The notes: a model not told the origin generated them from the sequence alone. A stretch of 64,000 nucleotides of DNA from Oceanospirillales bacterium (GCA_018223185.1 JAAEYW010000009.1:1-64000), one strand, 5' to 3'. Numbered from the stretch's first letter, positions 9,134-18,509 are shown. Numbers and translations: made by a program.

Positions 9134-9634
9134 ATGAAAAAAGTCATATTAGATGCGGTAGATGTCCGTATTCTGAGTGCCGTGCAGCAGCATGGACAAA
9201 TCAGCAAGTCCAGACTTTCGGAATTGGTCAGCCTTTCGCCAACGCCATGCTGGATGCGCTTAGACAAACTCAAAAAGGCGGGCCTGATAAAAGGTTATCG
9301 GGCCGATATTGCCATTGATAAAATACTCGACCTGACTAAGGTTTTTGTCACTATTTCATTGAAGGCACATAACCGGTCAAATTTTGAGCGGTTTGAAAAA
9401 CATATTCAGAACGTTGATGAGATTGTAGAGTGCTGCGCGACCGGTGGTGGTTCGGACTATGTGATGAAAGTTATTACTAATAGCCTGCACGATTTTCAGA
9501 ATCTGATCGAACAGTTGCTCGATGAAGAGATAGGCATTGACCGCTATTATATCTATGTTGTCACACGGGACGTTAAATCGACGTCTATTAGCCTATCGAA
9601 ACTGTTAGACAATAAAAGAGCCTCCGACGATTAG
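9134..9634 (+). CDS. Lrp/AsnC-family transcription regulator
   Basis: This 166-residue regulator has an N-terminal winged helix-turn-helix (residues 6-60: LDAVDVRILSAVQQHG, then LSPTPCWMRLDKL) and a C-terminal RAM/ACT-like ligand-binding half. Lrp-family proteins usually sense amino acids or related small molecules and control neighbouring uptake and breakdown genes. Its place at the end of the C1 cluster, behind the purU terminator and with its own terminator, makes it the most likely local regulator of the methyltransferase/BCCT genes. No binding site could be identified. The real target could instead be the divergently placed downstream genes. Confidence 0.88.
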   Translation: MKKVILDAVDVRILSAVQQHGQISKSRLSELVSLSPTPCWMRLDKLKKAGLIKGYRADIAIDKILDLTKVFVTISLKAHNRSNFERFEKHIQNVDEIVECCATGGGSDYVMKVITNSLHDFQNLIEQLLDEEIGIDRYYIYVVTRDVKSTSISLSKLLDNKRASDD

Positions 9635-9655
9635 AGTGACTCTGTATCTGTTATG

Positions 9656-9686
9656 AAGCCCGGCTATTGCAGCCGGGCTTTTTTGT
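9656..9686 (+). terminator. intrinsic terminator after the Lrp-type gene
   Basis: AAGCCCGGCT (9656-9665), a five-base loop and AGCCGGGCTT (9671-9680) are followed by TTTTG. The A-run on the other side lets it serve the converging ccoG gene too. Confidence 0.9.
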
Positions 9687-9785
9687 TTCAGGTCAGGTGT
9701 GTGGGGCAGTCCGTCACAGGTAATTTTCGCTTACCGGGCCAGTAGAGCCCGGCTAAAACATCAGTCCTGCTAACGAAAAACCATA

Positions 9786-11144
9786 TCAGATCAACTTCGA
9801 CAGGAAGGTGGTTTCCTTTGACGTTGAGATACCATTGCCGGTGAAGACAAATGCCAGTTTTGCATTCGTCTCATCAACATTACTGCCGCAAATACGATAG
9901 GGTAACCAGGCTGAATTGTTATCGCTGAGTTTAATGATTTCAGGTCCGTTGAGGGTAAACTGCGGACTTGCGGAGAGGGAAACCCTAATCAGTTCCTGAC
10001 CGCTGGCAAACCCCTCTACCTTGACACGGTAGTTATTACATACCGTATTCTGATCCAGCTGGGTAAACAGCGCCGAGCGATCACGGCGAACCTCAACCAG
10101 CAAACTTTTGGTATCGGTAAAGCCGTAGATAACCGCTGAGATTGCACAGAGTGCCACGGCCGCATAACCGGCGAGCCTTGGGCGCATGAAGGGGGATTGG
10201 TTGCCTTCCAGTTGCCGTTCGGATGCAAAACGTATCAATCCTCTTGGGCGGTCAATTCTATCCATCACCGTGTCACAGGCATCGATGCAGGCAGCGCAGT
10301 CGATACAGGCGGCCTGCAGCCCGTTACGAATATCGATGCCGGTGGGACAGACCTGAACACAGATGCCACAATCAACACAGTCGCCGCTGTTTTCATCGGC
10401 GTTACGACGGTTTGCCCGGGGCTCTCCGCGCCTGGCATCGTAGCTGACGGTGAGTGTGTTGTCGTCAAACATAACGCTCTGAAAACGGGAGTAAGGGCAG
10501 GCGTGCAGACAGATTTTCTCTCTCACGAGGCCCGCGTTGGCATAGGTTAGTGCGGCCATAATTGCCAGCCAGCCAACCAGAGTTGCGGACATTTCAAGAT
10601 TCACCCCATCCGCCACAATCTCCCGGATGGGGACAAAATATCCGGTGAAGGTCGCTGCAGTCAGAACGGCCAGAAAAATCCATAGAAGATGTTTGATCAC
10701 CCGGCGTAACAGGCGTATGCCTCGTAGTGGCAGGTGGTCAGATTTTGACCGCTCAGTGGCACGGCCTTCGGCCAGCTGTTCAATACGAATAAACAGCCAG
10801 GTCCAGATACTTTGCGGGCAGGCAAAGCCGCACCAGACCCGTCCCCAGGCCACCGCCATAAAAAACAGCAGCGTCGCCCCGGCAATCATTAATCCGGCCA
10901 TTAACGGCAGATCGTGCCAGGACAGTGCGCTGCCAAAGAGGGTGATACGGCGCTGTTCGAAGGAGAAAAACAGAAATGGCTGTCCATCAATCTGAACCCA
11001 GGCAAGACCGAAAAACAACGCGATCAGCGGCCAGGTGGTCAGGCGTCTGAGGTTTTGAAAACGCCCCTCCGTGAGGCGCACGTGAAATTTACCATCGGTT
11101 GCAAATGGAGGCGTTGGATCTTGTATAACAGGAATTTTTTGCAT
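9786..11144 (-). CDS. ccoG: cytochrome c oxidase accessory protein CcoG (RdxA/FixG)
   Basis: This 452-residue membrane iron-sulfur protein helps assemble cbb3-type cytochrome oxidase, probably by reducing copper. It has about five membrane segments. There is a cysteine-rich stretch after the second segment (WCGFACPQ) and another in a loop (CLHACPYS). Two ferredoxin-type clusters follow (CVDCGICVQVCPTGIDI and CIDCAACIDACDTVM). The C-terminal IG-like domain (about 350-452) faces the periplasm. It normally sits next to ccoNOPQ, but here stands alone, divergent from the MocR-type gene. The family assignment is firm; the link to an oxidase elsewhere in the genome is assumed. Confidence 0.93.
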   Translation of the reverse strand: MQKIPVIQDPTPPFATDGKFHVRLTEGRFQNLRRLTTWPLIALFFGLAWVQIDGQPFLFFSFEQRRITLFGSALSWHDLPLMAGLMIAGATLLFFMAVAWGRVWCGFACPQSIWTWLFIRIEQLAEGRATERSKSDHLPLRGIRLLRRVIKHLLWIFLAVLTAATFTGYFVPIREIVADGVNLEMSATLVGWLAIMAALTYANAGLVREKICLHACPYSRFQSVMFDDNTLTVSYDARRGEPRANRRNADENSGDCVDCGICVQVCPTGIDIRNGLQAACIDCAACIDACDTVMDRIDRPRGLIRFASERQLEGNQSPFMRPRLAGYAAVALCAISAVIYGFTDTKSLLVEVRRDRSALFTQLDQNTVCNNYRVKVEGFASGQELIRVSLSASPQFTLNGPEIIKLSDNNSAWLPYRICGSNVDETNAKLAFVFTGNGISTSKETTFLSKLI

Positions 11145-11284
11145 GGCGGCAATCTACTAAATTTTGTGATTGCGCAAGATTACGGTTGTAATTCATATAG
11201 GAACAGGTATAAAAAAAATATAGTTAATAGGTACAGCTTAAAATTCTATTCAAACGTGCGGTTAAATAAAAAGAGTAGTGGGTG

Positions 11285-12694
11285 ATGACATCAGAATATC
11301 TCTATCAACAGCTTGAAGGCTGGCTCTTAAAGGGGATAGAGGAACAGCGCTGGCTGATGGGAGATCGGTTGCCCTCTATCCGGGAACTCTGCAAACAGCA
11401 CTCGCTGTCAAAAGCAACCGTCCAGCATGCGCTTCAGCGGCTGGAAGCACAGGGATTACTGGAGGCCAGACCTAAAGCCGGTTACTTTGTTGCGCTACAT
11501 GCCAAAACAGTTAAGGAGCCGATCAGTCGTTCACCTATCAAGGCTCCCCGGCCGGTAACGGTGAGTGATCTGTTGCTGGATATCATGCGCCGCAGTGCTG
11601 CGTTTGACCTGTTACCGGATCTGCATGCGGGTGAGTTGCCATCAGGAATCGTCACCCTGAATCGTTCGGTCGCCAGAGCGTTGCGCCGTCAGCGGGGCGA
11701 TGACTATCAGTATTATGATACGCCTGCGGGTGATGAGGGGCTGCGACAACAGTTAGCCCTGCATCTGTTACGCAGAGGCTGGCAGGTTGATATTGATGAG
11801 TTGTGTATCACCTCGGGCTGTCAGCATGCCCTGTTTCTGGCGCTGATGGCGACCTGTGAAAAGGGTGATGTCGTTGCCGTTGAATCACCCGGATTTTACG
11901 GTGTACTGCAGCTGCTTGAACAGCTGGGTCTGCAGGTTGTCGAAGTGCCTACATCAATCTCTACGGGGATGGATATTGAAGCGCTGGAAGAGGTGCTGAA
12001 ACGCTGGAAAGTTAAAGCCTGCGTTGTATCGCCGGCCTTCTCTACCCCGGGAGGTGCGCTGATGCCGAAAGATGACCGCCTGAGGTTATTAGCGCTGGCG
12101 GAACAACATGATCTCGCCATTATTGAAGATGATATCTATGCCGATACTGCTTTGGGGGAAGTGCCTGATCCATTGAAAGCGTTAGATGAAGACAACCGGG
12201 TGATCCTCTGTAGCTCTTTCTCGAAATCGCTGTCCCGGGATCTGCGGCTGGGGTGGATCTCGGGTGCCCGCTGGCATGACCGGATTATCAAACTTAAGCT
12301 GGTTACTCAACTGACCAGCAGTCGTTATCTGCAACAAGGGGTTGCCGAGTTTATGGCGGATGGTAGTTTTGGTGCCCATCTTCGTCGTCAGCGACATGAG
12401 TTGCGTGAACGACGTGACCGGCTGATTGCACACCTGCGGGCCTGGCCCGGGGATTTGAGAATAAGCCTGCCGCAGGGCGGTTTAGCTGTGTGGGTTGAAT
12501 TGCCTGAGGGGGTGGATACATTGCAGGCTTACCCCGAAGCGCTTGATCGTGGGGTGGTTATTACCCCCGGACCGTTGTTCTCGGTATCCGGGCAGTTCCG
12601 CAACTGTATGCGCCTTAGTTATTCCCATCCATGGGATAAGCGCCGGGTTGACGCACTTAATCTTTTGTCCGCAGTGTTGATGCCGCAACGTTAA
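11285..12694 (+). CDS. MocR/GntR-type regulator with aminotransferase domain
   Basis: This 469-residue regulator carries an N-terminal GntR-type winged helix (about 1-70, with GDRLPSIRELCKQHSLSKATVQ). A class I aminotransferase-like domain follows, with the PLP-binding lysine K314 in SSFSKSLS and the usual D and Y of IIEDDIYAD. MocR proteins bind PLP and often an amino compound, and control nearby metabolic genes. The ATG at 11285 is preferred over the GTG one codon earlier. It is divergent from ccoG and 80 bases ahead of the sirohaem reductase, so control of the reductase (sulfur or nitrogen assimilation) is plausible but inferred. Confidence 0.9.
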   Translation: MTSEYLYQQLEGWLLKGIEEQRWLMGDRLPSIRELCKQHSLSKATVQHALQRLEAQGLLEARPKAGYFVALHAKTVKEPISRSPIKAPRPVTVSDLLLDIMRRSAAFDLLPDLHAGELPSGIVTLNRSVARALRRQRGDDYQYYDTPAGDEGLRQQLALHLLRRGWQVDIDELCITSGCQHALFLALMATCEKGDVVAVESPGFYGVLQLLEQLGLQVVEVPTSISTGMDIEALEEVLKRWKVKACVVSPAFSTPGGALMPKDDRLRLLALAEQHDLAIIEDDIYADTALGEVPDPLKALDEDNRVILCSSFSKSLSRDLRLGWISGARWHDRIIKLKLVTQLTSSRYLQQGVAEFMADGSFGAHLRRQRHELRERRDRLIAHLRAWPGDLRISLPQGGLAVWVELPEGVDTLQAYPEALDRGVVITPGPLFSVSGQFRNCMRLSYSHPWDKRRVDALNLLSAVLMPQR

Positions 12695-12774
12695 TCTGTC
12701 TCGATTAAAAATTAAAAGACTGAGCCTGTGTCGGGTTTGCATGTCAGTATATTCTGAGCAGCTAAAGTAGCTAA

Positions 12775-14487
12775 ATGAGTACTGATGCTGTGTACAGATA
12801 TGATGAATATGACCGGGCGTTGGTACAGGCGCGGGTAGGGCAGTTCCGTGATCAGGTTTCCCGACGGTTATCGGGTGATCTGAGTGAAGAGGAGTTTTTG
12901 CCTCTGAGATTGCAAAACGGACTCTACCTGCAAAAGCATGCTTACATGCTCAGGGTGGCGAACCCTTATGGCACGCTGTCAGCAGATCAGCTGCGGGTAT
13001 TGGCTAAAATAGCCACTGAGTTTGACCGGGGCTATGGTCATTTTACCACCCGTCAGAATATTCAGTTTAACTGGATTGAGCTGGAGCAGGTGCCGGATAT
13101 CCTGCAGTTACTCGCCGATCATGATATGCACGCAATCCAGACCTCTGGTAACTGTGTGCGCAATATCACCACTGAAGCGTTTGCCGGCGTTGCCGGTGAT
13201 GAAGTGATGGATCCCCGTCCTATGGCTGAGATTCTCAGGCAGTGGTCTACCGTTAATCCTGAGTTCTTGTTCCTGCCTCGTAAGTTTAAGATCGCTATAT
13301 CATCCTCTGAATGTGATCGTGCCGCAGTTCGCTCACACGATATAGGTCTCTATCTTTATCGGGGTGACAACGGTGAAATGTTACTGGATGTGATGGCTGG
13401 CGGAGGGCTTGGCAGAACGCCGATTCTTAATGAGCTGGTGAAAAAGGGCCTGCCATGGCAGCACATCCTTACCTACACTGAAGCGGTTTTACGTGTTTAT
13501 AACCGTTATGGCCGCCGGGATAACAAGTACAAAGCACGTATCAAGATTCTGGTTAAAGCGCTGGGCGTGGAAGCCTTTGCTAAGGATGTTGAGCGTGAGT
13601 GGCAACTGATCAAAGACAGTGATGCTGAGCTGACAGAGAAAGAGTATCAGCGGGTGGCGGCCGGATTTGAATCGCCTCCTTATGAGCGACTGGATCTGAT
13701 TGATCCTGAATATGGTGCCTGGCTGGCCCGTGACCCTGAATTTGGTTTATGGGTACAGCGGAATACTCAGCCCCATAAAGTTGCCGGTTATGTATCGGTT
13801 GTACTGTCAACCAAGCCAGGCAGCAGTTCACCTCCCGGTGATGTGACCGGTGAGCAGATGAATGCTGTGGCCGATTTGGCAGAACGTTATGGCTTCGGTG
13901 AGATCCGCGTGTCCCATGAGCAAAATCTGGTGCTGCCGGATATCCGGAAGCAGGACCTCTATCCATTATGGAAAAAGCTGACCGGGATTAATCTGGCGAA
14001 GCCGAATGTAGGACTGCTGACCGATGTGATTGCCTGTCCCGGTGGAGACTATTGCGCGCTGGCGAACACCCGTTCACTGCCGGTTACCCGTGCCATCCAG
14101 GAACGTTTCGATAACATCGACTTCCTGCATGATCTGGGTGAGCTGACGCTGAATATTTCCGGCTGTGTCAACGCCTGTGGTCATCATCACATCGGTAACA
14201 TCGGCATACTCGGTGTGGATAAAAATGGCGAGGAGTTTTTCCAGATCACCATCGGTGGTGCTCAGGGTAAAAACAGCTCACTGGGTAAGGTGATCGGACG
14301 TGCTTTCAGAGCGGAAGAGGTGCCGGAAGCGATTAACCTCCTGTTGCAGGCTTATCTGGATTATCGCGAACCTGAAGAGCCGTTTATTGAAACGGTGGGT
14401 CGTATGGGTCTTGAACCCTTCAAGGAGCGGGTTTACCAGACTCAAAGCCGCACGGCAGAGGTGAAGCTTGAAGAGGTGTCCGTATGA
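12775..14487 (+). CDS. cysI: sirohaem nitrite/sulfite reductase
   Basis: This 570-residue hemoprotein performs six-electron reduction of sulfite to sulfide (or nitrite to ammonia). It has the duplicated ferredoxin-like plus sirohaem/4Fe-4S half-domains. HFTTRQNIQFNW lies near residues 89-100. The cluster-binding cysteines are C421 and C427 (ACPGGDYC), C464 and C468 (SGCVNACGHH). Overlap of its end with a DUF934 gene is the usual arrangement in gammaproteobacteria and supports sulfite reduction in cysteine synthesis. No flavoprotein partner is seen nearby, so ferredoxin is the likely electron donor. Nitrite as substrate cannot be excluded. Confidence 0.9.
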   Translation: MSTDAVYRYDEYDRALVQARVGQFRDQVSRRLSGDLSEEEFLPLRLQNGLYLQKHAYMLRVANPYGTLSADQLRVLAKIATEFDRGYGHFTTRQNIQFNWIELEQVPDILQLLADHDMHAIQTSGNCVRNITTEAFAGVAGDEVMDPRPMAEILRQWSTVNPEFLFLPRKFKIAISSSECDRAAVRSHDIGLYLYRGDNGEMLLDVMAGGGLGRTPILNELVKKGLPWQHILTYTEAVLRVYNRYGRRDNKYKARIKILVKALGVEAFAKDVEREWQLIKDSDAELTEKEYQRVAAGFESPPYERLDLIDPEYGAWLARDPEFGLWVQRNTQPHKVAGYVSVVLSTKPGSSSPPGDVTGEQMNAVADLAERYGFGEIRVSHEQNLVLPDIRKQDLYPLWKKLTGINLAKPNVGLLTDVIACPGGDYCALANTRSLPVTRAIQERFDNIDFLHDLGELTLNISGCVNACGHHHIGNIGILGVDKNGEEFFQITIGGAQGKNSSLGKVIGRAFRAEEVPEAINLLLQAYLDYREPEEPFIETVGRMGLEPFKERVYQTQSRTAEVKLEEVSV

Positions 14488-14981
14488 AAAACATTATCGC
14501 GACAGTGAACGGTAGCGTCTGCGTATTACATGATGATCCCTGGTTTTTGCCCGACACGGAAGAGATCAATAACCGCGATTATCAGATCGTGTCACTGGAG
14601 TCTCTGCTGGCGCTGGAAGCGTCAGGTGTAAGGCAGCAGGGGCAGTATGGTGTGCTGCTTCATCCGGATGATGATCCTGAAGTGCTGCAGCTCTGGCTTG
14701 ACTCTCTGCCGTTGATCGCACTTCAGTTCCCCCGCTTCAGTGATGGTCGTGCTTATAGTCAGGCCTATCTGCTGCGCGCACGTCTGGGTTTCGAAGGTGA
14801 GTTGCGTGCCGTTGGTGATGTCTTAAGGGATCAGTTAGCGGCGATGCGTCACTGTGGTTTCAGCTCCTTTGCTATTCGTGAAGATAAGTCTGCTGAGGAA
14901 GCGCTAAAAGGGTTGGAAGTGTTCGATCTCATCTATGCCCGCTCGGTATCAACGCCTCAGCCGTTATTCCGGCGTCGCTGA
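14484..14981 (+). CDS. DUF934 family protein, sulfite reductase partner
   Basis: This 165-residue DUF934 protein has a start overlapping the stop of the reductase gene by four bases (ATGA), which implies translational coupling. The FPRFSDGRAYSQAYLLR stretch typical of the family is visible around residues 90-106. The family is always found beside sirohaem reductases and is thought to assist assimilatory sulfite reduction, but its exact role is not established. There are no membrane segments or signal peptide. Confidence 0.88.
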   Translation: MKNIIATVNGSVCVLHDDPWFLPDTEEINNRDYQIVSLESLLALEASGVRQQGQYGVLLHPDDDPEVLQLWLDSLPLIALQFPRFSDGRAYSQAYLLRARLGFEGELRAVGDVLRDQLAAMRHCGFSSFAIREDKSAEEALKGLEVFDLIYARSVSTPQPLFRRR

Positions 14982-15180
14982 TCGCTGTTCAGGTTAAAAT
15001 GAGGCAGGTTTCCGGGTATCACCGGAATAGCCTGACGGTGCCCCCTTAGCAAGGAGTCATTGCCAAAACATTGCGCGGGGGGCAAAACTTAACCCGGTCA
15101 TTATAATAGTCTCTTGCTGCGATGGGTGTTTTCAGCTGGTGTTTTGTGGGGAGCTTTGTTGATGTCAGGCTTGTATAAAA

Positions 15181-15206
15181 AAGGCCCCGGTTTTATCCAG
15201 GGCCTT
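15181..15206 (-). terminator. intrinsic terminator after TRAP binding-protein gene
   Basis: AAGGCCC at 15181-15187 pairs with GGGCCTT at 15200-15206. On the minus strand it is followed by a T-run (the A-run at about 15176-15182), so it ends the 15230 gene. Confidence 0.8.
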
Positions 15207-15229
15207 TCAGTATTGAATCAGTCAGATTT

Positions 15230-16279
15230 TTACTGATTTGCAGTCTGATATTTATCGATCAGTGCATTAGCTTTATCCAGCAGCATCTGGGAATCATAGC
15301 CATCAGATTTCATCTGCTTCAGCCAGTCTTCTGTTACAAATGCCAGCTTTTCTTTCCAGGCTGCAATTTCAGATTCGGGCAGTTGGTATAATTCGTTACC
15401 CTGATCAACAGCGGCCTGTCGGCCTGTTTTCTCATAGGTGTCGAATGCCTGACCAATAAAGCCAGCAAGCTCAACCCCTGAGTTATTGTCGATCACTTTT
15501 TGCAGATCAGCGGGAAGGTTTTCATAGGCTTTTTTATTCATGCTGAAGACAAAGCTATTTGCATAGAGGCCCCGCTTTCCGAGTATCTCAGTGTGATGCT
15601 TAACTAACTGGTGTATTTTCAGTGGTTTTACAACTTCGAAAGGCAGAACAGCAACATCGATGACACCCTTCGATAAAGCGCTGGGCATCTGTGGTACTGG
15701 CATGAAGACGGTGTTAGCACCTAATGCTTCAAATGCGCTAGCCATGACTTTGTTGGGCGCACGTACTGTCAGACCGTCCATATCTTTCGCCGTATGAATC
15801 GCTTTATCACGGGAGTTGAGTGAGCCGGGTGCATGAACGTGCATCGCCAGCAGGTGCACATCTTTGAACTCGTCAGCCATCTCTTGTTCAGCATAATCCT
15901 GTATTGCCATGCTGACTGATTTTGCATCAGCGGCCATGAAGGGAAGCTCAAATACGGTTGATTTAGGGAAGCGGCCAGGTGTGTATCCGGTGACAGTCCA
16001 GGAAATATCTACGATACCTTTACGTACCTGATCAAATAGCTGAGGCGGCTTGCCACCCAGTTGCATCGATGGGTAGATATCAATTTTAATCCGTCCGTCT
16101 GATTCTGCCATGACTTTATCAGCCCACGGCACGAGGAAATTGGTATGCGCATTAGAGGGCGGTGGCAGCATATGATGAAGCTTAAAGGTGTATTCGGGTT
16201 CAGCTGCGATTGCATTGCCAGCCCCCAGTAATAAAGCACAGACAGCCATAGAACGTTTTATTGTTGTTTTCAATTTCAT
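15230..16279 (-). CDS. TRAP transporter substrate-binding protein (DctP family)
   Basis: This 349-residue periplasmic binding protein has a cleavable signal peptide (KLKTTIKRS, hydrophobic core, cleavage near AIAA at about 23-26). A DctP fold follows, with LKLH-type start KLHHMLPP, QLFDQVRKG and VRAPNKVMASAFEALGA. No DctQ/DctM membrane genes are adjacent, so it is an orphan or works with a permease elsewhere. It lies downstream of vanB on the same strand. An operator-like motif (16310-16318) in front of it is also found twice before vanA, suggesting that it binds vanillate or a related aromatic acid. That substrate is inference. Confidence 0.88.
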   Translation of the reverse strand: MKLKTTIKRSMAVCALLLGAGNAIAAEPEYTFKLHHMLPPPSNAHTNFLVPWADKVMAESDGRIKIDIYPSMQLGGKPPQLFDQVRKGIVDISWTVTGYTPGRFPKSTVFELPFMAADAKSVSMAIQDYAEQEMADEFKDVHLLAMHVHAPGSLNSRDKAIHTAKDMDGLTVRAPNKVMASAFEALGANTVFMPVPQMPSALSKGVIDVAVLPFEVVKPLKIHQLVKHHTEILGKRGLYANSFVFSMNKKAYENLPADLQKVIDNNSGVELAGFIGQAFDTYEKTGRQAAVDQGNELYQLPESEIAAWKEKLAFVTEDWLKQMKSDGYDSQMLLDKANALIDKYQTANQ

Positions 16280-16309
16280 GTAAGTACCTTTAAAGGTTAT
16301 TTATTGTTA

Positions 16310-16318
16310 TTGGATACA
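16310..16318. promoter_or_regulatory. operator-like TTGGATACA before TRAP binding-protein gene
   Basis: TTGGATACA (preceded by A) lies 31 bases upstream of the 16279 start. The same nine bases occur twice in the vanA promoter region. The sequence resembles the known Caulobacter VanR operator ATTGGATCCAAT. Confidence 0.5.
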
Positions 16319-16337
16319 GCATATTATTCTTATTAAC

Positions 16338-16382
16338 TGACCATCAGTCTGATAATCAGACTGATGGTCAGACTGATGGTCA
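16338..16382. repeat. 16-bp inverted repeat plus 12-bp tandem repeat at vanB end
   Basis: TGACCATCAGTCTGAT (16338-16353) is inverted at 16355-16370, with a one-base centre. AGACTGATGGTC is repeated in tandem at 16358-16369 and 16370-16381. The second unit includes the vanB stop codon. It may form the vanB transcript end. Confidence 0.75.
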
Positions 16383-17327
16383 TATATCAAGCACTAAACG
16401 CGCGCTTTTGGCACGGGAGCAGCAGGGGGCGAACTCTTCGTTTTTAGCGTGTTCCTCAGGGCTCATATAGACATCTCTGTGATCTGGTTCCCCCGATAAC
16501 AGACGGGTAGAGCATGAACCACACACCCCCTCTTCACAGGCAAAGGGAATATCGATATCCAGATCCAGCATGACCTCCAGCGCACTCTTATCTGCCGGGA
16601 TCTGAATCACCTCGCCGCTACTGGCGATCTGAATTTCAAACGCGCTATCGGCTTCGGTTGAGCCGCTGGCCGCCGCAAAATATTCACGGTGTAACTGCGA
16701 TTCCTGCCACCCTTGTCCGGCGGCTGTTTGCAGCACTGCGTCCATAAAATTGTTGGGGCCGCAGGTGTACAGGTGGGTGCCTGTGTCCGGATCTGCAAGC
16801 AGTGCCTGCATATCCAGGCGACCCTCCGTCTGGCTGAAGTGGAATGTCACCCGGTCGGCAAATTCAGAGGTTTGTATGCGCTCGACAAACGCTGCGTGCG
16901 CCGGTGATCTGGCGCAGTAATGCAACGAAAAGCTGGCATTGGTGTGAGCCAGACGCTCTGCCATACACAGCAGCGGGGTAATGCCTATTCCACCGGCTAT
17001 TAACAGATGGTGAGCGGCGCTGTGTTCCAGCGGAAACAGATTGCGTGGTTCGCTGATGGTTAAACGGTCCCCTACATTGACCGACTCATGCAGGGTTACC
17101 GAACCACCCCGGGAATCCGGGTCGTTGAGCACACCAATTTCATAACAGTGGTGATCATGGGGTGGGTTGCACAACGAGTATTGTCGCACCAGCCCGTTGG
17201 GCAGGTGCACATCGATATGTGCGCCGGCACTGAAGGCCGGCAGTGGTGCGTTATCGGTACGTGCCAGGCGAAACAGATGAATATCATCTGTTTCCTTTAC
17301 CTTGGCGATTACTTCGACTTCAAACAT
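16380..17327 (-). CDS. vanB: vanillate O-demethylase oxidoreductase VanB
   Basis: This 315-residue reductase passes electrons from NADH through FMN and a plant-type 2Fe-2S centre to VanA. The FMN motif RQYSLC is at 48-53, the NAD-binding GGIGITPLL at 112-120 and the pyridine-binding CGPNNFM near 189-195. The C-terminal ferredoxin has C264, C269, C272 and C302/C303. It lies 44 bases downstream of vanA in the same direction, so the pair is an operon. Its stop codon falls inside a tandem repeat (16358-16381). Assignment to vanillate rests mainly on the neighbouring VanA. Confidence 0.9.
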   Translation of the reverse strand: MFEVEVIAKVKETDDIHLFRLARTDNAPLPAFSAGAHIDVHLPNGLVRQYSLCNPPHDHHCYEIGVLNDPDSRGGSVTLHESVNVGDRLTISEPRNLFPLEHSAAHHLLIAGGIGITPLLCMAERLAHTNASFSLHYCARSPAHAAFVERIQTSEFADRVTFHFSQTEGRLDMQALLADPDTGTHLYTCGPNNFMDAVLQTAAGQGWQESQLHREYFAAASGSTEADSAFEIQIASSGEVIQIPADKSALEVMLDLDIDIPFACEEGVCGSCSTRLLSGEPDHRDVYMSPEEHAKNEEFAPCCSRAKSARLVLDI

Positions 17328-17371
17328 AGTGAACTCTCCGGATCTTCATCAGGTAGTCAATTGAGCCAGTA

Positions 17372-18424
17372 TCAGGCTAATGAAGACTCAGTGGCGGCTG
17401 GGTTTTCCGCTTTAAGAAGCTTGTCAATAATGCGACGGGCATGCACGCCTCCGGCATCAATATCCAGTTTCAGAAGTCGCATCTCAGGATTCTCCAGCAG
17501 GTTTTGCTGCTGCAGTTCCAGCATCTCCAGATCTTCAGCAAAAATACCGCCTTGTCCTTCGCGGATTGCATCAGTCAGTGCCGCATCATCCGGTTTGAAA
17601 TTACGCGCCATACCCCAGAAATACCAGTGACTGGTTTCGGTTTCCGGTGTGATGAAGTCGACCACAATACTGTTTACCCGTTTGTCGGCAGGGGCTTCCC
17701 GTCCACCGTTGCCAGCCAGTGCTACACCTACGTCGATCAGTACGTGACTTGGCGGGGTAAAGCGACAGATCTGCCAGCGATCAACCGGTTGATCATCGGG
17801 CAGGCCTTTGGTGCGCAGGTTCGCCTGCCAGAAGGGAGGCGCAATCACATTATCCATAAAGCGGCTGGTGGTGACTTCATCACCCACTTTCTCTGTCTTA
17901 ACCGGAGCCTCATCAATCTCTTTCTGGCCGATGCTGGAGGTGTGGACGTAAGTTTCGTGGGTCAGATCCATCAGGTTATCGATCATCAGTTTATAATCGC
18001 ACTGGATATGATAAAGCCCGCCACCGTAGGCCCAGTCATCGCTGACAGCCCATTCCAGATGAGGGATCTCATCGGCACTGGCTTTGTCTGCATCACCGGT
18101 CCATACCCAGATAAAGCCATAGCGTTCCTCTACCGGATAGCTCTTCATACAGGGGAAGCCGCCAACCCGTTGCTTGGGCATTGATATTGTTTTGCCATCC
18201 CGGCCTATTTTCAGGCCATGATAACCACACACCAGACCGCCGTCTTCGGTGTAACCAAGGGACAGTTTCGCGCCGCGATGAGGACAAAAATCTTTTACCG
18301 CTGCGACTTTGCCATCGCCATCTCTGAAGAATGCAATCTGTTCGCCACAGATTTTTCGGCCGAGCGGTTTTTCAGCAATTTCATCAGGGGTGCAGGCTAC
18401 ATACCAGCAATTTTTAGGGAACAT
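17372..18424 (-). CDS. vanA: vanillate O-demethylase oxygenase VanA
   Basis: This 350-residue Rieske non-haem iron oxygenase removes the vanillate methyl group to give protocatechuate and formaldehyde. The N-terminus MFPKNCWYVACTPDEIA closely matches Pseudomonas VanA. Rieske ligands are C47, H49, C66 and H69. The mononuclear iron ligands are H156, H161 and D298, in the VanA-like stretch DNLMDLTHETYVH and FAEDLEML. The promoter at 18467-18496 is flanked by TTGGATACA sites. The released formaldehyde could enter the THF C1 pathway encoded earlier in the window, but that link is inferred. The downstream protocatechuate genes are not in the window. Confidence 0.93.
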   Translation of the reverse strand: MFPKNCWYVACTPDEIAEKPLGRKICGEQIAFFRDGDGKVAAVKDFCPHRGAKLSLGYTEDGGLVCGYHGLKIGRDGKTISMPKQRVGGFPCMKSYPVEERYGFIWVWTGDADKASADEIPHLEWAVSDDWAYGGGLYHIQCDYKLMIDNLMDLTHETYVHTSSIGQKEIDEAPVKTEKVGDEVTTSRFMDNVIAPPFWQANLRTKGLPDDQPVDRWQICRFTPPSHVLIDVGVALAGNGGREAPADKRVNSIVVDFITPETETSHWYFWGMARNFKPDDAALTDAIREGQGGIFAEDLEMLELQQQNLLENPEMRLLKLDIDAGGVHARRIIDKLLKAENPAATESSLA

Positions 18425-18458
18425 AGAAAGAACTCCGAAATCGTGTTGTTTGTTTTTA

Positions 18459-18467
18459 TGTATCCAA
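18459..18467. promoter_or_regulatory. operator-like TGTATCCAA before vanA (proximal)
   Basis: It is the inverse of TTGGATACA. It adjoins the predicted -10 box of vanA, a position fitting repression by a GntR-type (VanR-like) protein. Confidence 0.55.
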
Positions 18468-18496
18468 TATTAGCCAATAATAGCTATAAGTTGCAA
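18467..18496 (-). promoter_or_regulatory. predicted vanA promoter
   Basis: On the minus strand TTGCAA (18491-18496), an 18-base spacer and TAATAT (18467-18472) form a plausible sigma-70 promoter 43 bases before the vanA start, with an operator-like motif directly after the -10 box. Confidence 0.5.
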
Positions 18497-18509
18497 TAAA
18501 TAAGTTGTT

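Noticed and set aside
17088-17630. Plus-strand reading frame opposite vanA/vanB
   Set aside because: It is antisense to two clear enzyme genes and has no recognisable protein features.
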